DNA of 64,000 nucleotides from the NCBI GenBank assembly GCA_910588905.1, contig CAJURZ010000010.1, forward strand, positions 1-64,000, given 5' to 3'. The stretch comes from an uncultured Eggerthellaceae bacterium. Its GTDB lineage: Bacteria > Actinomycetota > Coriobacteriia > Coriobacteriales > Eggerthellaceae. This document shows positions 1-6,586 of this stretch, piece after piece (within the stretch, counting starts at the first letter, position 1; each line of letters starts with the position of its first letter). The notes beneath the pieces are model-generated. The model was not told the origin of the DNA. It searched no databases and worked only from the letters and a program-made list of their open reading frames with translations. Both the position numbers and the translations under genes were made by a program.

Positions 1-214
1 TGGCAGTGAGGTTCGAGGCTCCGTCATAGGAATACGAGCTGCGAGAGCTTCCCGCCGTGACCGAGGTGATGTTGCCCCGCCTGTCATAACCATATGATAC
101 AGGGGTCGGTTCCGCGTACCACGCAAGGGTGCGTTGCGCGAAGACCACGCGCAACATATTCGTTGCGGCAATTGCCTGGTTGCCTGACGTATAGGGTTCG
201 CCCGGGTGCACCAC
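1..214 (-). pseudogene. RHS/YD-repeat protein fragment, continues past left edge
   Basis: Reading leftwards on the minus strand, one frame is open from an in-frame TAG at 236-238 to the window edge. It encodes typical YD-repeat text, with SYGYDRRGNITSVTAG followed by SSYSYDGASNLTA. RHS/YD proteins are large cell-surface or toxin-delivery shells, often well over 1000 residues. Here the frame has only about 70 codons upstream of the edge, and the stop lies inside a palindromic repeat (216-239). The possible starts are GTG at 214 or ATG at 157. The 5' part of the gene is therefore missing or replaced, so this is most likely a remnant; the part beyond the edge cannot be judged. Confidence 0.6.
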
Positions 215-215
215 T

Positions 216-239
216 GGGCGAATCCAGATCCGCCCCTAC
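216..239 (+). repeat. Palindromic element, copy 1
   Basis: Arms GGGCGAATC and GATCCGCCC around CA, followed by the CCCCTAC tail shared by the family. It supplies the in-frame stop that bounds the RHS fragment. Confidence 0.7.
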
Positions 240-278
240 AACGCATGGTTCACCCGATAGGAACCTGGCACACGGCCC

Positions 279-302
279 GTAGGGGCCGAGCTGGCTCGGC
301 CC
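279..302 (-). repeat. Palindromic element, copy 2 (reverse orientation)
   Basis: GTAGGGG head, then arms GGGCCGAGC and GCTCGGCCC around TG. This is the family consensus in inverse orientation. Confidence 0.7.
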
Positions 303-377
303 GACGTGACAGCCCAGAGAACGTCGCAGGTATGCACAGGTTGCAACCCGCCCTCTCCGCTGCGCAAGCAGCGGAAA

Positions 378-431
378 TAGTTAGGCGGCGGTTATGCGTT
401 GCTGGTCAGAGAACCCCATGCGCCGCACATC
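378..431 (+). repeat. 54-nt direct repeat, copy A
   Basis: Starts with TAGTTAGGCGGCGG and ends with ATGCGCCGCACATC. Both 14-mers recur at exactly the same spacing at 817-870, while the 26 nt between them differ. Confidence 0.6.
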
Positions 432-435
432 CTTA

Positions 436-469
436 CTCGTATGGGTCGAACGTGTTCGACCCATACGAG
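436..469. repeat. Perfect 16-bp palindrome (variant of the dispersed element)
   Basis: Arms CTCGTATGGGTCGAAC and GTTCGACCCATACGAG are perfectly complementary around a 2-nt centre. It is followed by TCCAGGGTG, the same tail that follows the copy at 774-797. It sits inside a roughly 49-bp segment (432-480) that interrupts what is continuous sequence after direct repeat copy B. Confidence 0.7.
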
Positions 470-591
470 TCCAGGGTGGTGATTTCGCGCGAAGCGCGAT
501 GACGCGGCGGTAGCCGTCCGCAGTGATGATGCGGACCCGGAGGGTCCCATCAGCAGTGCGGTGAGGATTTTTTTGTTGTTACACGAAGACA

Positions 592-709
592 GCCCTCCCC
601 GTGAGGGGTTGAGGCCGATTCCGCAGGCCGAGAAAAGCGTGATATAAGCGAAGCATCACGTCTTTTCGAGAGCCGAGGCCTAAGGCCGAACGCCCCTTGC
701 GGGGAGGGC
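592..709. repeat. Long imperfect inverted repeat (about 118 nt)
   Basis: The outer arms GCCCTCCCCG and GGGGAGGGC enclose further complementary blocks (GGCCGA with TCGGCC-like segments, AAAAGCGTGAT with ATCACGTCTTTT). The loop is about 11 nt around 645-655. The shape is that of a small MITE or a folded RNA. There is no U-tract and no ORF inside. Confidence 0.55.
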
Positions 710-727
710 ATTGATCCGGGTAGAAAA

Positions 728-751
728 GGGCGGATCACGATCCGCCCCTAC
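728..751 (+). repeat. Palindromic element, copy 3
   Basis: Perfect arms GGGCGGATC and GATCCGCCC around AC, then CCTAC. Confidence 0.7.
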
Positions 752-773
752 GGGCAACCTGATATGCTACCCA

Positions 774-797
774 GGGCCGACCACGGTCGGCCCCTAC
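774..797 (+). repeat. Palindromic element, copy 4
   Basis: Perfect arms GGGCCGACC and GGTCGGCCC around AC, then CCTAC and the tail GGATCCAGGGTG. Confidence 0.7.
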
Positions 798-816
798 GGA
801 TCCAGGGTGATATGTT

Positions 817-870
817 TAGTTAGGCGGCGGGTACGACCTGTGAGCAAGGAGGTCTTATGCGCCGCACATC
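817..870 (+). repeat. 54-nt direct repeat, copy B
   Basis: Has the same 14-nt ends and length as copy A. Directly after it comes TTTTCGCGCGGAGCGCG, which corresponds to TTTCGCGCGAAGCGCG at 481-496 after the inserted palindrome of copy A. Confidence 0.6.
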
Positions 871-930
871 TTTTCGCGCGGAGCGCGTGAGTTCAGGAAC
901 GTCCCAGGATCACGCATGCGGGCAGAAAAA

Positions 931-954
931 GGGCGGATCGCGATTCGCCCCTAC
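931..954 (+). repeat. Palindromic element, copy 5
   Basis: Arms GGGCGGATC and GATTCGCCC, followed by CCTAC. It lies just downstream of the ABC transporter operon's last stop codon. Confidence 0.65.
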
Positions 955-975
955 ACATTCCCCAGTATGCCTTCC

Positions 976-1575
976 CTACCGTAAGGTATGCACTTCACCA
1001 GACCCTATCACCTGTTCAGCAAGGGTAACAGAGTGGGTGGTGAACACGAGACCGAGGCCCCGCTGCTCCACCTCTTCCAGGAGCCTGCGCCAGATATGCG
1101 CTTGGGTCACCGCGTCCAACATGGTAGAGATCTCATCGGCTATCAAGTAGCGAGGGTTCGCCATGAGAGCGCGGGCGATGCAGAAGCGCTGCAGCTCGCC
1201 ACCGGAGAGCTCGTGGGGAAAGCGACTGAGCCACCTCTGTTGGATGCCCAAGCGCTGGAGCAATCCCTCATCCAAAGGACCCGCTTCGAGCAGGCTGTCC
1301 TTCATCCGCATCCGCGGGTCCAGAGCATGCTCAGGATGCTGCCCGATGAGCTGCACCGGGCATGGGCCGCGCTTCGACAGAGGCTGCCCATCCACGAGCA
1401 CCTCTCCCGAAGAGGGCCGCTGGAAGCCCGCCAATATCCGACAGAGCGTGGTCTTGCCCGTGCCGGAGGGCGCTTGCACATAGAGCCGCTGACGGGGAGC
1501 CACTTCCAAGGAAATGTCTTCCAAGATGACGGGGCCTTTGGGATAGGCGAAGGAGACGTTGTGAGCCTCAAGCAT
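976..1575 (-). CDS. Peptide/nickel ABC transporter, second ATP-binding protein
   Basis: Short (199 aa) ABC ATPase of the OppF/DppF/NikE group, energising import on the cytoplasmic face together with the ATPase encoded upstream. Walker A SGTGKT lies at about residues 37-42, a Q-loop glutamine at 79, the signature LSGGELQ at 123-129, Walker B YLIADE at 143-148 and the switch His at 181. I chose ATG at 1575: it overlaps the upstream stop by 8 nt (ATGCTTGA) and follows an AGGAGG site; the longer frame would extend into the upstream gene. It lacks the C-terminal oligopeptide-binding extension of OppF, as NikE-like proteins do. Last gene of the five-gene operon. Confidence 0.85.
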   Translation of the reverse strand: MLEAHNVSFAYPKGPVILEDISLEVAPRQRLYVQAPSGTGKTTLCRILAGFQRPSSGEVLVDGQPLSKRGPCPVQLIGQHPEHALDPRMRMKDSLLEAGPLDEGLLQRLGIQQRWLSRFPHELSGGELQRFCIARALMANPRYLIADEISTMLDAVTQAHIWRRLLEEVEQRGLGLVFTTHSVTLAEQVIGSGEVHTLR

Positions 1576-2524
1576 GATCCGCCTCCTCTTCCCAGTCGCC
1601 CTCGAACCCGTGCTCGGGCATCCCACGCCAGAGCGCCCGAGAGAAGGGATGGCGCAACCGTGTCGGATCCGCGAAGGCGGCTACGCTGGTCTCCTCTACT
1701 ACCGTTCCCTCCCTGAACACCGCAACCCGGTCAGCCACCTGCAGGGCCAGGTCAAGATCATGGGTGATCAACATGACACCACCGCCATCATCGGCAAAGG
1801 ACCGCAAGTCAGAGAGAGCTTGCACGGCCAGAGGGGTATCAAGGCCGGGGGTAGGCTCGTCGGCCACGATGAGCTGGGGGTGGCCCATCAACGCGCAGCA
1901 TAGGAGCACCCGCCGGGCCATACCACCGGAAAGCTCATGGGGGTAGAGGCCTGCCACCTCGGGAGACAGCCCATAGCGGGCGAAGAGCTCCTCTTGACGC
2001 TCCTGGAGCGTCTGGCGCCCTTCGCTCCCCTTCGCGAACCCCTGGACTTGATGCCCCACCTTCATCAGCGGATCCAACGCAGCGATGCTCTGAGGGATGA
2101 GAGCGATCCGGTTGCCACGCAGGGCAGCCAGGGAAGCGGGGGTCTGCTCTTCGCCATCGAACCAGATGGTGCCCGAAACCTGAGCGTTGGGCTGGAAGAG
2201 ACCGAAGAGGGCATCAGCCAGGAGCGTCTTGCCCGAACCGGACGCTCCCACCACAGCGACCACCTCACCCACGTGGACGGAGATGCTCAAGTCTCGGATG
2301 ACCTGAACGCTCCGCTGGGGCGCTTGGAAGAACCCTCGGAGCCCAACACTCTCCTCGTACATCTGGAAGGCCACGCTCAAGGATTCCACTTGGAGCAGAT
2401 GGTGGGAGGAGGCATGCTGAGAGGTAGCACTATGGGAATGATGGTGGTGGAACTCCCCGTTGCCATGGTCCCCATGGAACGCTCTGATCTCCTCTGTCGT
2501 GGCCTGAGCCTCTTCGCGCAGCAT
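1568..2524 (-). CDS. Peptide/nickel ABC transporter ATPase with His-rich N-terminus
   Basis: ABC ATPase of the OppD/DppD/NikD group (318 aa). Walker A GASGSGKT lies at residues 93-100, with signature LSGGMAR and Walker B LIVADEPTPGLD further on. ATG at 2524 follows a CAGGAG site just after the permease stop. The first 45 residues are unusual: residues 17-42 contain ten histidines, including a run of four, together with Asp and Glu. This looks like a metal-binding leader in front of a normal ATPase domain. His-rich segments are common in nickel-handling proteins, so with the NikA-like binding protein I infer nickel or another chelated metal as the cargo. Peptide import remains possible. Confidence 0.85.
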   Translation of the reverse strand: MLREEAQATTEEIRAFHGDHGNGEFHHHHSHSATSQHASSHHLLQVESLSVAFQMYEESVGLRGFFQAPQRSVQVIRDLSISVHVGEVVAVVGASGSGKTLLADALFGLFQPNAQVSGTIWFDGEEQTPASLAALRGNRIALIPQSIAALDPLMKVGHQVQGFAKGSEGRQTLQERQEELFARYGLSPEVAGLYPHELSGGMARRVLLCCALMGHPQLIVADEPTPGLDTPLAVQALSDLRSFADDGGGVMLITHDLDLALQVADRVAVFREGTVVEETSVAAFADPTRLRHPFSRALWRGMPEHGFEGDWEEEADHA

Positions 2525-2529
2525 CCGCC

Positions 2530-3408
2530 TCACTCCTGAGAGCTCTGGGGGTCCACCATGCGACGCACCCCTGACCCGACGATATCGAACAGCATCACCA
2601 TGGCAATGAGCGCAAGCCCCGGGAACACAGCCAGCCACCACAGGCCCACCGAGAGATACCCCATGGATTCTGACAGGATGATGCCGATGGCAGGTTGCTC
2701 TGGCGGCAATCCGAAACCAAGGAAGGTGATGGCCGCCTCATGGAGGATGGCATGGGGAAAGAGCAGGATGAGGCCCACCAGGAACTGCGGGAGCACGAAG
2801 GGAATCATATGCCGCCAGGCTATCTGCAACGGCGAGGCTCCCAGCTTCTCAGCGAAGGCCACGAAGCCAGACTCCTTGCATTGCAACACCTCAGCTCGCA
2901 CCACGCGGGCCAAAGACGGCCAGTGGGTGAGCGCCACCCCCAAGGTCACACCCCAAAAGCCCTTCCCCAGCGCAAAGGCTATGAGGATGAGCAGCACGAT
3001 ATGGGGAATGCCCATCATGAGGTCTATCAGCCAGGATATGGCGGCATCAATCCGGCGGCCGCCCAAAGCAGCAGCAGTGCCCAGGACCAGGGCGATGAGC
3101 GAAGACGCCAAGGCTGCCCCCAAGCCCACTCGCAGGCTCAAGGAGAGCCCAGCCAAGGTGCGCACGAGCATATCCCTGCCCAAGGCATCCGTGCCGAAGG
3201 GGTGCTCGAAGGAGGGAGGCAGGTTCTTCTGGAGGAGATCCGTAGCCTGAGCTGCAGGCTCCAGGAGGATGCCCGCCACCAGCACGCCGCCGAGGATAAG
3301 GGTGGCGATGCAGACGGAAGCCAGCACGAATGCCCGATTCGCTAGCTTTGCCTTGCGCGGAGCATGGAGGAGGTCTGCTGGGACCGCCACGGACGCGAGG
3401 TCAGCCAC
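2530..3408 (-). CDS. Peptide/nickel ABC transporter permease (DppC/NikC type)
   Basis: Inner-membrane permease of 292 aa with about six membrane segments and the BPD-transporter loop (EKLGASPLQIAWRHMIPFVL) that docks on the ATPases. GTG at 3408 overlaps the preceding permease stop by 8 nt (GTGGCTGA) and has an AGGGGGAGA ribosome site, so the two permeases are translationally coupled. It is the second membrane subunit next to the NikB-like protein. Confidence 0.87.
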   Translation of the reverse strand: MADLASVAVPADLLHAPRKAKLANRAFVLASVCIATLILGGVLVAGILLEPAAQATDLLQKNLPPSFEHPFGTDALGRDMLVRTLAGLSLSLRVGLGAALASSLIALVLGTAAALGGRRIDAAISWLIDLMMGIPHIVLLILIAFALGKGFWGVTLGVALTHWPSLARVVRAEVLQCKESGFVAFAEKLGASPLQIAWRHMIPFVLPQFLVGLILLFPHAILHEAAITFLGFGLPPEQPAIGIILSESMGYLSVGLWWLAVFPGLALIAMVMLFDIVGSGVRRMVDPQSSQE

Positions 3409-4414
3409 AGTCTCCCCCTTCCCCCTTCATCCGCTGCGTCCGCGCACCGAGGCGCATCCGCGGATCGATGATGCCATAGAGGATGTTCGCGATGAGGTTG
3501 CCGCCGAACACGAGGGCCGCAGATACCAAAGCGATGCCCGCCAGAAGCGCCACATCCCCGCCGATGCCCGCCGTCACGGCCGCCTGGCCGAGCCCGGGAT
3601 AGCTGAACACCTGCTCCACCAATACAGAGCCACCGAAGATCTCGGCGATCTGGGCGCACTGGATGGTAAGAGCGGGCAGCATCAGATTCCTGAGGCCATG
3701 ATGCAAGAGGATGGCCCGTTCGCTTTCCCCCCGCGCCCGGGCGAACCTCACATAGGGGGATGCCATCACATCGATGGTCTTCTCACGGGTATGGAGAGCC
3801 ACATTGGCTACCCCCACGATGGAGAGGGTGATGACAGGCAGTGCCATGTGGTGCAGGGCCTCCCACAGCGTGACGTCTGCAGCAGCCTTGCCGATAGGCT
3901 GAGAGAATCCGATAGGGAACCAACCCAGCTGGACCGAGAAGATGATGAGCAGGAGCAATGCCACCCAGAAGGTGGGGCTCGCCGCCAGGATGAAGCAGTA
4001 GGCCTTGATGCCACGATCAGCCCAGGAGCCGCGGTGAGTCCCTGCCCATACCCCCAGCGCGAATCCCAAGAGACCGCTCACCACCCAGGCTGTAGCCATC
4101 AGTGCCAACGAATTGAGCGCACGGGCGGCGATGACCTCGGCTACAGGCGCGTTGTAGCGCAACGACAGCCCCATATCCCCCTGGAGCAGGCCTCCCAGCC
4201 ATGCGAAGAAGCGTTCAGGGAACGGGACCGCAGCCCCCCAGTAGGCGTCCAGGGCCGCGCGCTTCTCCTCCCCCATGCCCACCAAGGCCACCTGACCCAC
4301 ATTGGCCTGCAGCGGGTCAATGGGAGATGCACTCACCAAGGCGAAGACGACCACGCTCACGGCTGCCATGAGCAGGGCGAAGCGCAGGACCTGTCCGGTG
4401 ATGTAGCGGGCCAT
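3401..4414 (-). CDS. Peptide/nickel ABC transporter permease (DppB/NikB type)
   Basis: Integral membrane permease of 337 aa. An N-terminal helix precedes a periplasmic-side loop that includes GDMGLSLRYNAPV. After that come the transmembrane core and the cytoplasmic EAA-like loop (RARGESERAILLHHGLRN). It pairs with the DppC-like subunit downstream and lies 12 nt after the binding-protein gene. The A-A-P-P-S order of the five genes is that of Dpp/Nik importers. Confidence 0.87.
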   Translation of the reverse strand: MARYITGQVLRFALLMAAVSVVVFALVSASPIDPLQANVGQVALVGMGEEKRAALDAYWGAAVPFPERFFAWLGGLLQGDMGLSLRYNAPVAEVIAARALNSLALMATAWVVSGLLGFALGVWAGTHRGSWADRGIKAYCFILAASPTFWVALLLLIIFSVQLGWFPIGFSQPIGKAAADVTLWEALHHMALPVITLSIVGVANVALHTREKTIDVMASPYVRFARARGESERAILLHHGLRNLMLPALTIQCAQIAEIFGGSVLVEQVFSYPGLGQAAVTAGIGGDVALLAGIALVSAALVFGGNLIANILYGIIDPRMRLGARTQRMKGEGGDCG

Positions 4415-4426
4415 GGACCTTCTGCC

Positions 4427-6082
4427 TTAGGATTCCCAATACCACTGGTCCACGTTGTTCACCAATGACCATCCATGGCCGTGTGGATGCGGCTTCTGGG
4501 GAGCTACCACCAAGCCATTGCGCTGATAGTAGAGGTGGTCGACGTTGCAAAGCCAGATCCAAGAAGCCGCACCCTCGGGTGCGAACCCGTTCGTCCCATC
4601 CCACTGGGCCGCCTGCCATTCGAGATAGGATCCATCGATGGTGGTAGCAGCCAAAGCCGCGTTGAGATGCTCATCCACCGCTGCGCTCTCATAGCAGGCA
4701 TAATTGCCCCTTGATGGGCCGAAATGCAGCGAATAGAGCTCGACCGGGCTATTCGCCCCCCAGCCCCAGAGCACCGGATCAGTGTACTGGTGGTAGTAGA
4801 TGCCCTCAGGATCATAGGTCCATCCTGACCCCACGGGAGTCACCTCGATGCCCAGCTCCCGCATCTGGTTCGCGAACTCATTCACCAGGCCTTGGCGAAC
4901 GGAATCAGCGGACGGGTAGAAGCACGGGAACGCCGCCCGCACCCCCTCTTTCTCGTAGATGCCATCAGCCCCTCTTCGCCATCCTCCCGCCTCCAAGATG
5001 CCCTGAGCGGCTTCCCTATCGAACGGCACTTCCATCTGAGGGTTGTACCACGGCATGCTATCCGCAACGCTATAGGCCACGGTGCCATAGCCATTCAATA
5101 CATTGGCGATCATGGATTGGCGGTCGATGCCCCAGTTCATCGCCTGGCGAAGGGACTGGTCGCAGGTGACGTCATTGCCCGCCTGGAGCACCATGTCCCC
5201 TTCGACCACCCGGCTCTCCCCTGCGGGAACGCAGGGCAGCGATATACCCCGGGAATCCACAGAGGCGCAGTTCAGCACCGTATAGTCAGCAGGTTGATGG
5301 CTGTCAACGAAGACAGCAGAGGTGTAGCAGACGTCCGCTTGACCGGAGTTGGCTGCCGCCATGGATGCATCCTCATCCATGAACAGGACCACCAAGCGCT
5401 CCATCTTGGGCGCTTCGCCATAGTAGTCAGGGTTCGCCCGCAAGATGACCTGCTGGCCGCGGTCCCACTGTTCCAGCATATACCGCCCGCTGCCGATGGG
5501 ATGGGCCCCATAAGTCTGCGCGTCATAGGCATGCTCGGGTACGATGCCCACCACCGCAAGGGTATAGAGCATGGCGTTGAACGGCTTGCTCAGATGCAGC
5601 TGGACCGTGGTGTCATCCACCGCCACCGCCTCATGCACCATGGATAGATCTGCCTGGGCGGCTGCATTGGCATTGATGCCGTTGATGGTGAAGGCGACAT
5701 CCCGGGCTGTAAGGGGTTCGCCATCGGTGAAGCGCACGTCGTCGCGCAGGGCGAACGTCCAGGTCAGGCCATCAGGAGAGCATTCCCACTGGGTTGCCAG
5801 ATCCCCTTCGAAAGCCATGGCCTGGTTGGTGGTGATGAGGGTGGACTGGATGAGCGGCTCATGGACATGCTCGCCACAGCCCCAGGAGAAGAGCGGGTCG
5901 AATCCCGTTTCCGGCTCTGAGGTAGTGGTCATGGTGACGATGACCTGATCCGCCTCAGGGGTATCTGGCGAAGTGGTGGTGCCACTCCCGCAGCCAGAGA
6001 GCGCACCTCCGAAAGCCAGGGAAGCCGCCCCCAGACCTGCCGCCTTGACGAACTGCCTGCGGCTCAAATGCGTCGCTGCCAT
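4427..6082 (-). CDS. Extracellular solute-binding protein family 5, Tat lipoprotein
   Basis: Substrate-binding component (551 aa) of the importer. The N-terminus has a twin-arginine motif (SRRQFVK, residues 7-13) followed by a lipobox LSGC with Cys31. It should therefore be exported folded by Tat and anchored as a lipoprotein. The body matches SBP family 5 (GLTWTFALRDDVRFTDGEPL, then IGSGRYMLEQWDRG). The GFDPLFSWGCG start region and the His-rich C-terminal KPHPHGHGWSLVNN resemble NikA-like binding proteins of Gram-positive anaerobes; the latter suggests a metal ligand site. First gene of the operon, so the promoter should lie in 6083-6210. Confidence 0.85.
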   Translation of the reverse strand: MAATHLSRRQFVKAAGLGAASLAFGGALSGCGSGTTTSPDTPEADQVIVTMTTTSEPETGFDPLFSWGCGEHVHEPLIQSTLITTNQAMAFEGDLATQWECSPDGLTWTFALRDDVRFTDGEPLTARDVAFTINGINANAAAQADLSMVHEAVAVDDTTVQLHLSKPFNAMLYTLAVVGIVPEHAYDAQTYGAHPIGSGRYMLEQWDRGQQVILRANPDYYGEAPKMERLVVLFMDEDASMAAANSGQADVCYTSAVFVDSHQPADYTVLNCASVDSRGISLPCVPAGESRVVEGDMVLQAGNDVTCDQSLRQAMNWGIDRQSMIANVLNGYGTVAYSVADSMPWYNPQMEVPFDREAAQGILEAGGWRRGADGIYEKEGVRAAFPCFYPSADSVRQGLVNEFANQMRELGIEVTPVGSGWTYDPEGIYYHQYTDPVLWGWGANSPVELYSLHFGPSRGNYACYESAAVDEHLNAALAATTIDGSYLEWQAAQWDGTNGFAPEGAASWIWLCNVDHLYYQRNGLVVAPQKPHPHGHGWSLVNNVDQWYWES

Positions 6083-6210
6083 AGGACCCTCCCCCTTTGG
6101 TGTTACGAATGAACGAAGTGTAACATCATTTGCGCGGAAACGGCCGACGAAAACAATAGGCCCAGACGAAGGGAAGGATCAGGTCAATGCTCCTGAGAGC
6201 GCAGCTTCCC

Positions 6211-6573
6211 TCAGGAAGCGCATTCGGGGCGCGACGCGATACCCGGAACGAAGGTCTCCCGCAGGCAGATCAGATGCAATCGCTCAGGCACGGTGACCTC
6301 AGGATGATCCGCCAGTATCTGATGGCGAGGGATATGGCAGTTGTACAACCGGCAGACCTGGGGACGCGCCTCCCAGATCATGCAGCTCCCATCCTCGGCC
6401 AGGAGGGGGCACCCTTCCTCTCCGCGATCGATAGGATGCACACCCTCTTCGCTAGCTGCACAGACCATGGCATGGTATTCCTCTTCGGTGACCGCCAGCA
6501 CGCCCATACGGCTGCAACAGCCCCCACACATGGCACAATCGGGATAAGCGTTGTCGTCCTGCAAGAAGGCCAT
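6211..6573 (-). CDS. YkgJ-like cysteine-cluster protein
   Basis: Small (120 aa) protein of the UPF0153/YkgJ family, thought to bind zinc or an iron-sulphur cluster; the function is unknown. Cysteines occur as CAMCGGCC near the N-terminus, then a single Cys in GCPLL, then SCMIWEARPQVCRLYNC. ATG at 6573 starts 13 nt after the accDA stop; an upstream ATG at 6654 would overlap accDA by 68 nt and add no conserved sequence. The ribosome site is weak, so translation may depend on coupling with accDA. Last gene of the fatty-acid operon. Confidence 0.7.
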   Translation of the reverse strand: MAFLQDDNAYPDCAMCGGCCSRMGVLAVTEEEYHAMVCAASEEGVHPIDRGEEGCPLLAEDGSCMIWEARPQVCRLYNCHIPRHQILADHPEVTVPERLHLICLRETFVPGIASRPECAS

Positions 6574-6586
6574 GGAAGCGCGTGGA

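Larger units (their letters stand above)
215..975. other. Gene-free stretch rich in palindromic and direct repeats
   Basis: I find no convincing gene in these 760 bases; open frames on both strands are short and lack recognisable motifs. The stretch holds six copies of a short palindromic element, a pair of 54-nt direct repeats with conserved ends (378-431, 817-870) and a long imperfect hairpin (592-709). The density of repeats next to a broken RHS frame suggests a decayed accessory region. Confidence 0.7.

Noticed and set aside
206..502. A 98-codon open frame on the plus strand
   Set aside because: It runs across repeats and palindromes without a ribosome site or any family motif.
216..954. 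Possible CRISPR array from recurring palindromes
   Set aside because: The copies differ in arm sequence and orientation and are irregularly spaced; no cas genes are present.
3269..4468. A 399-codon open frame on the plus strand
   Set aside because: Antisense to the two permease genes; no recognisable domain.
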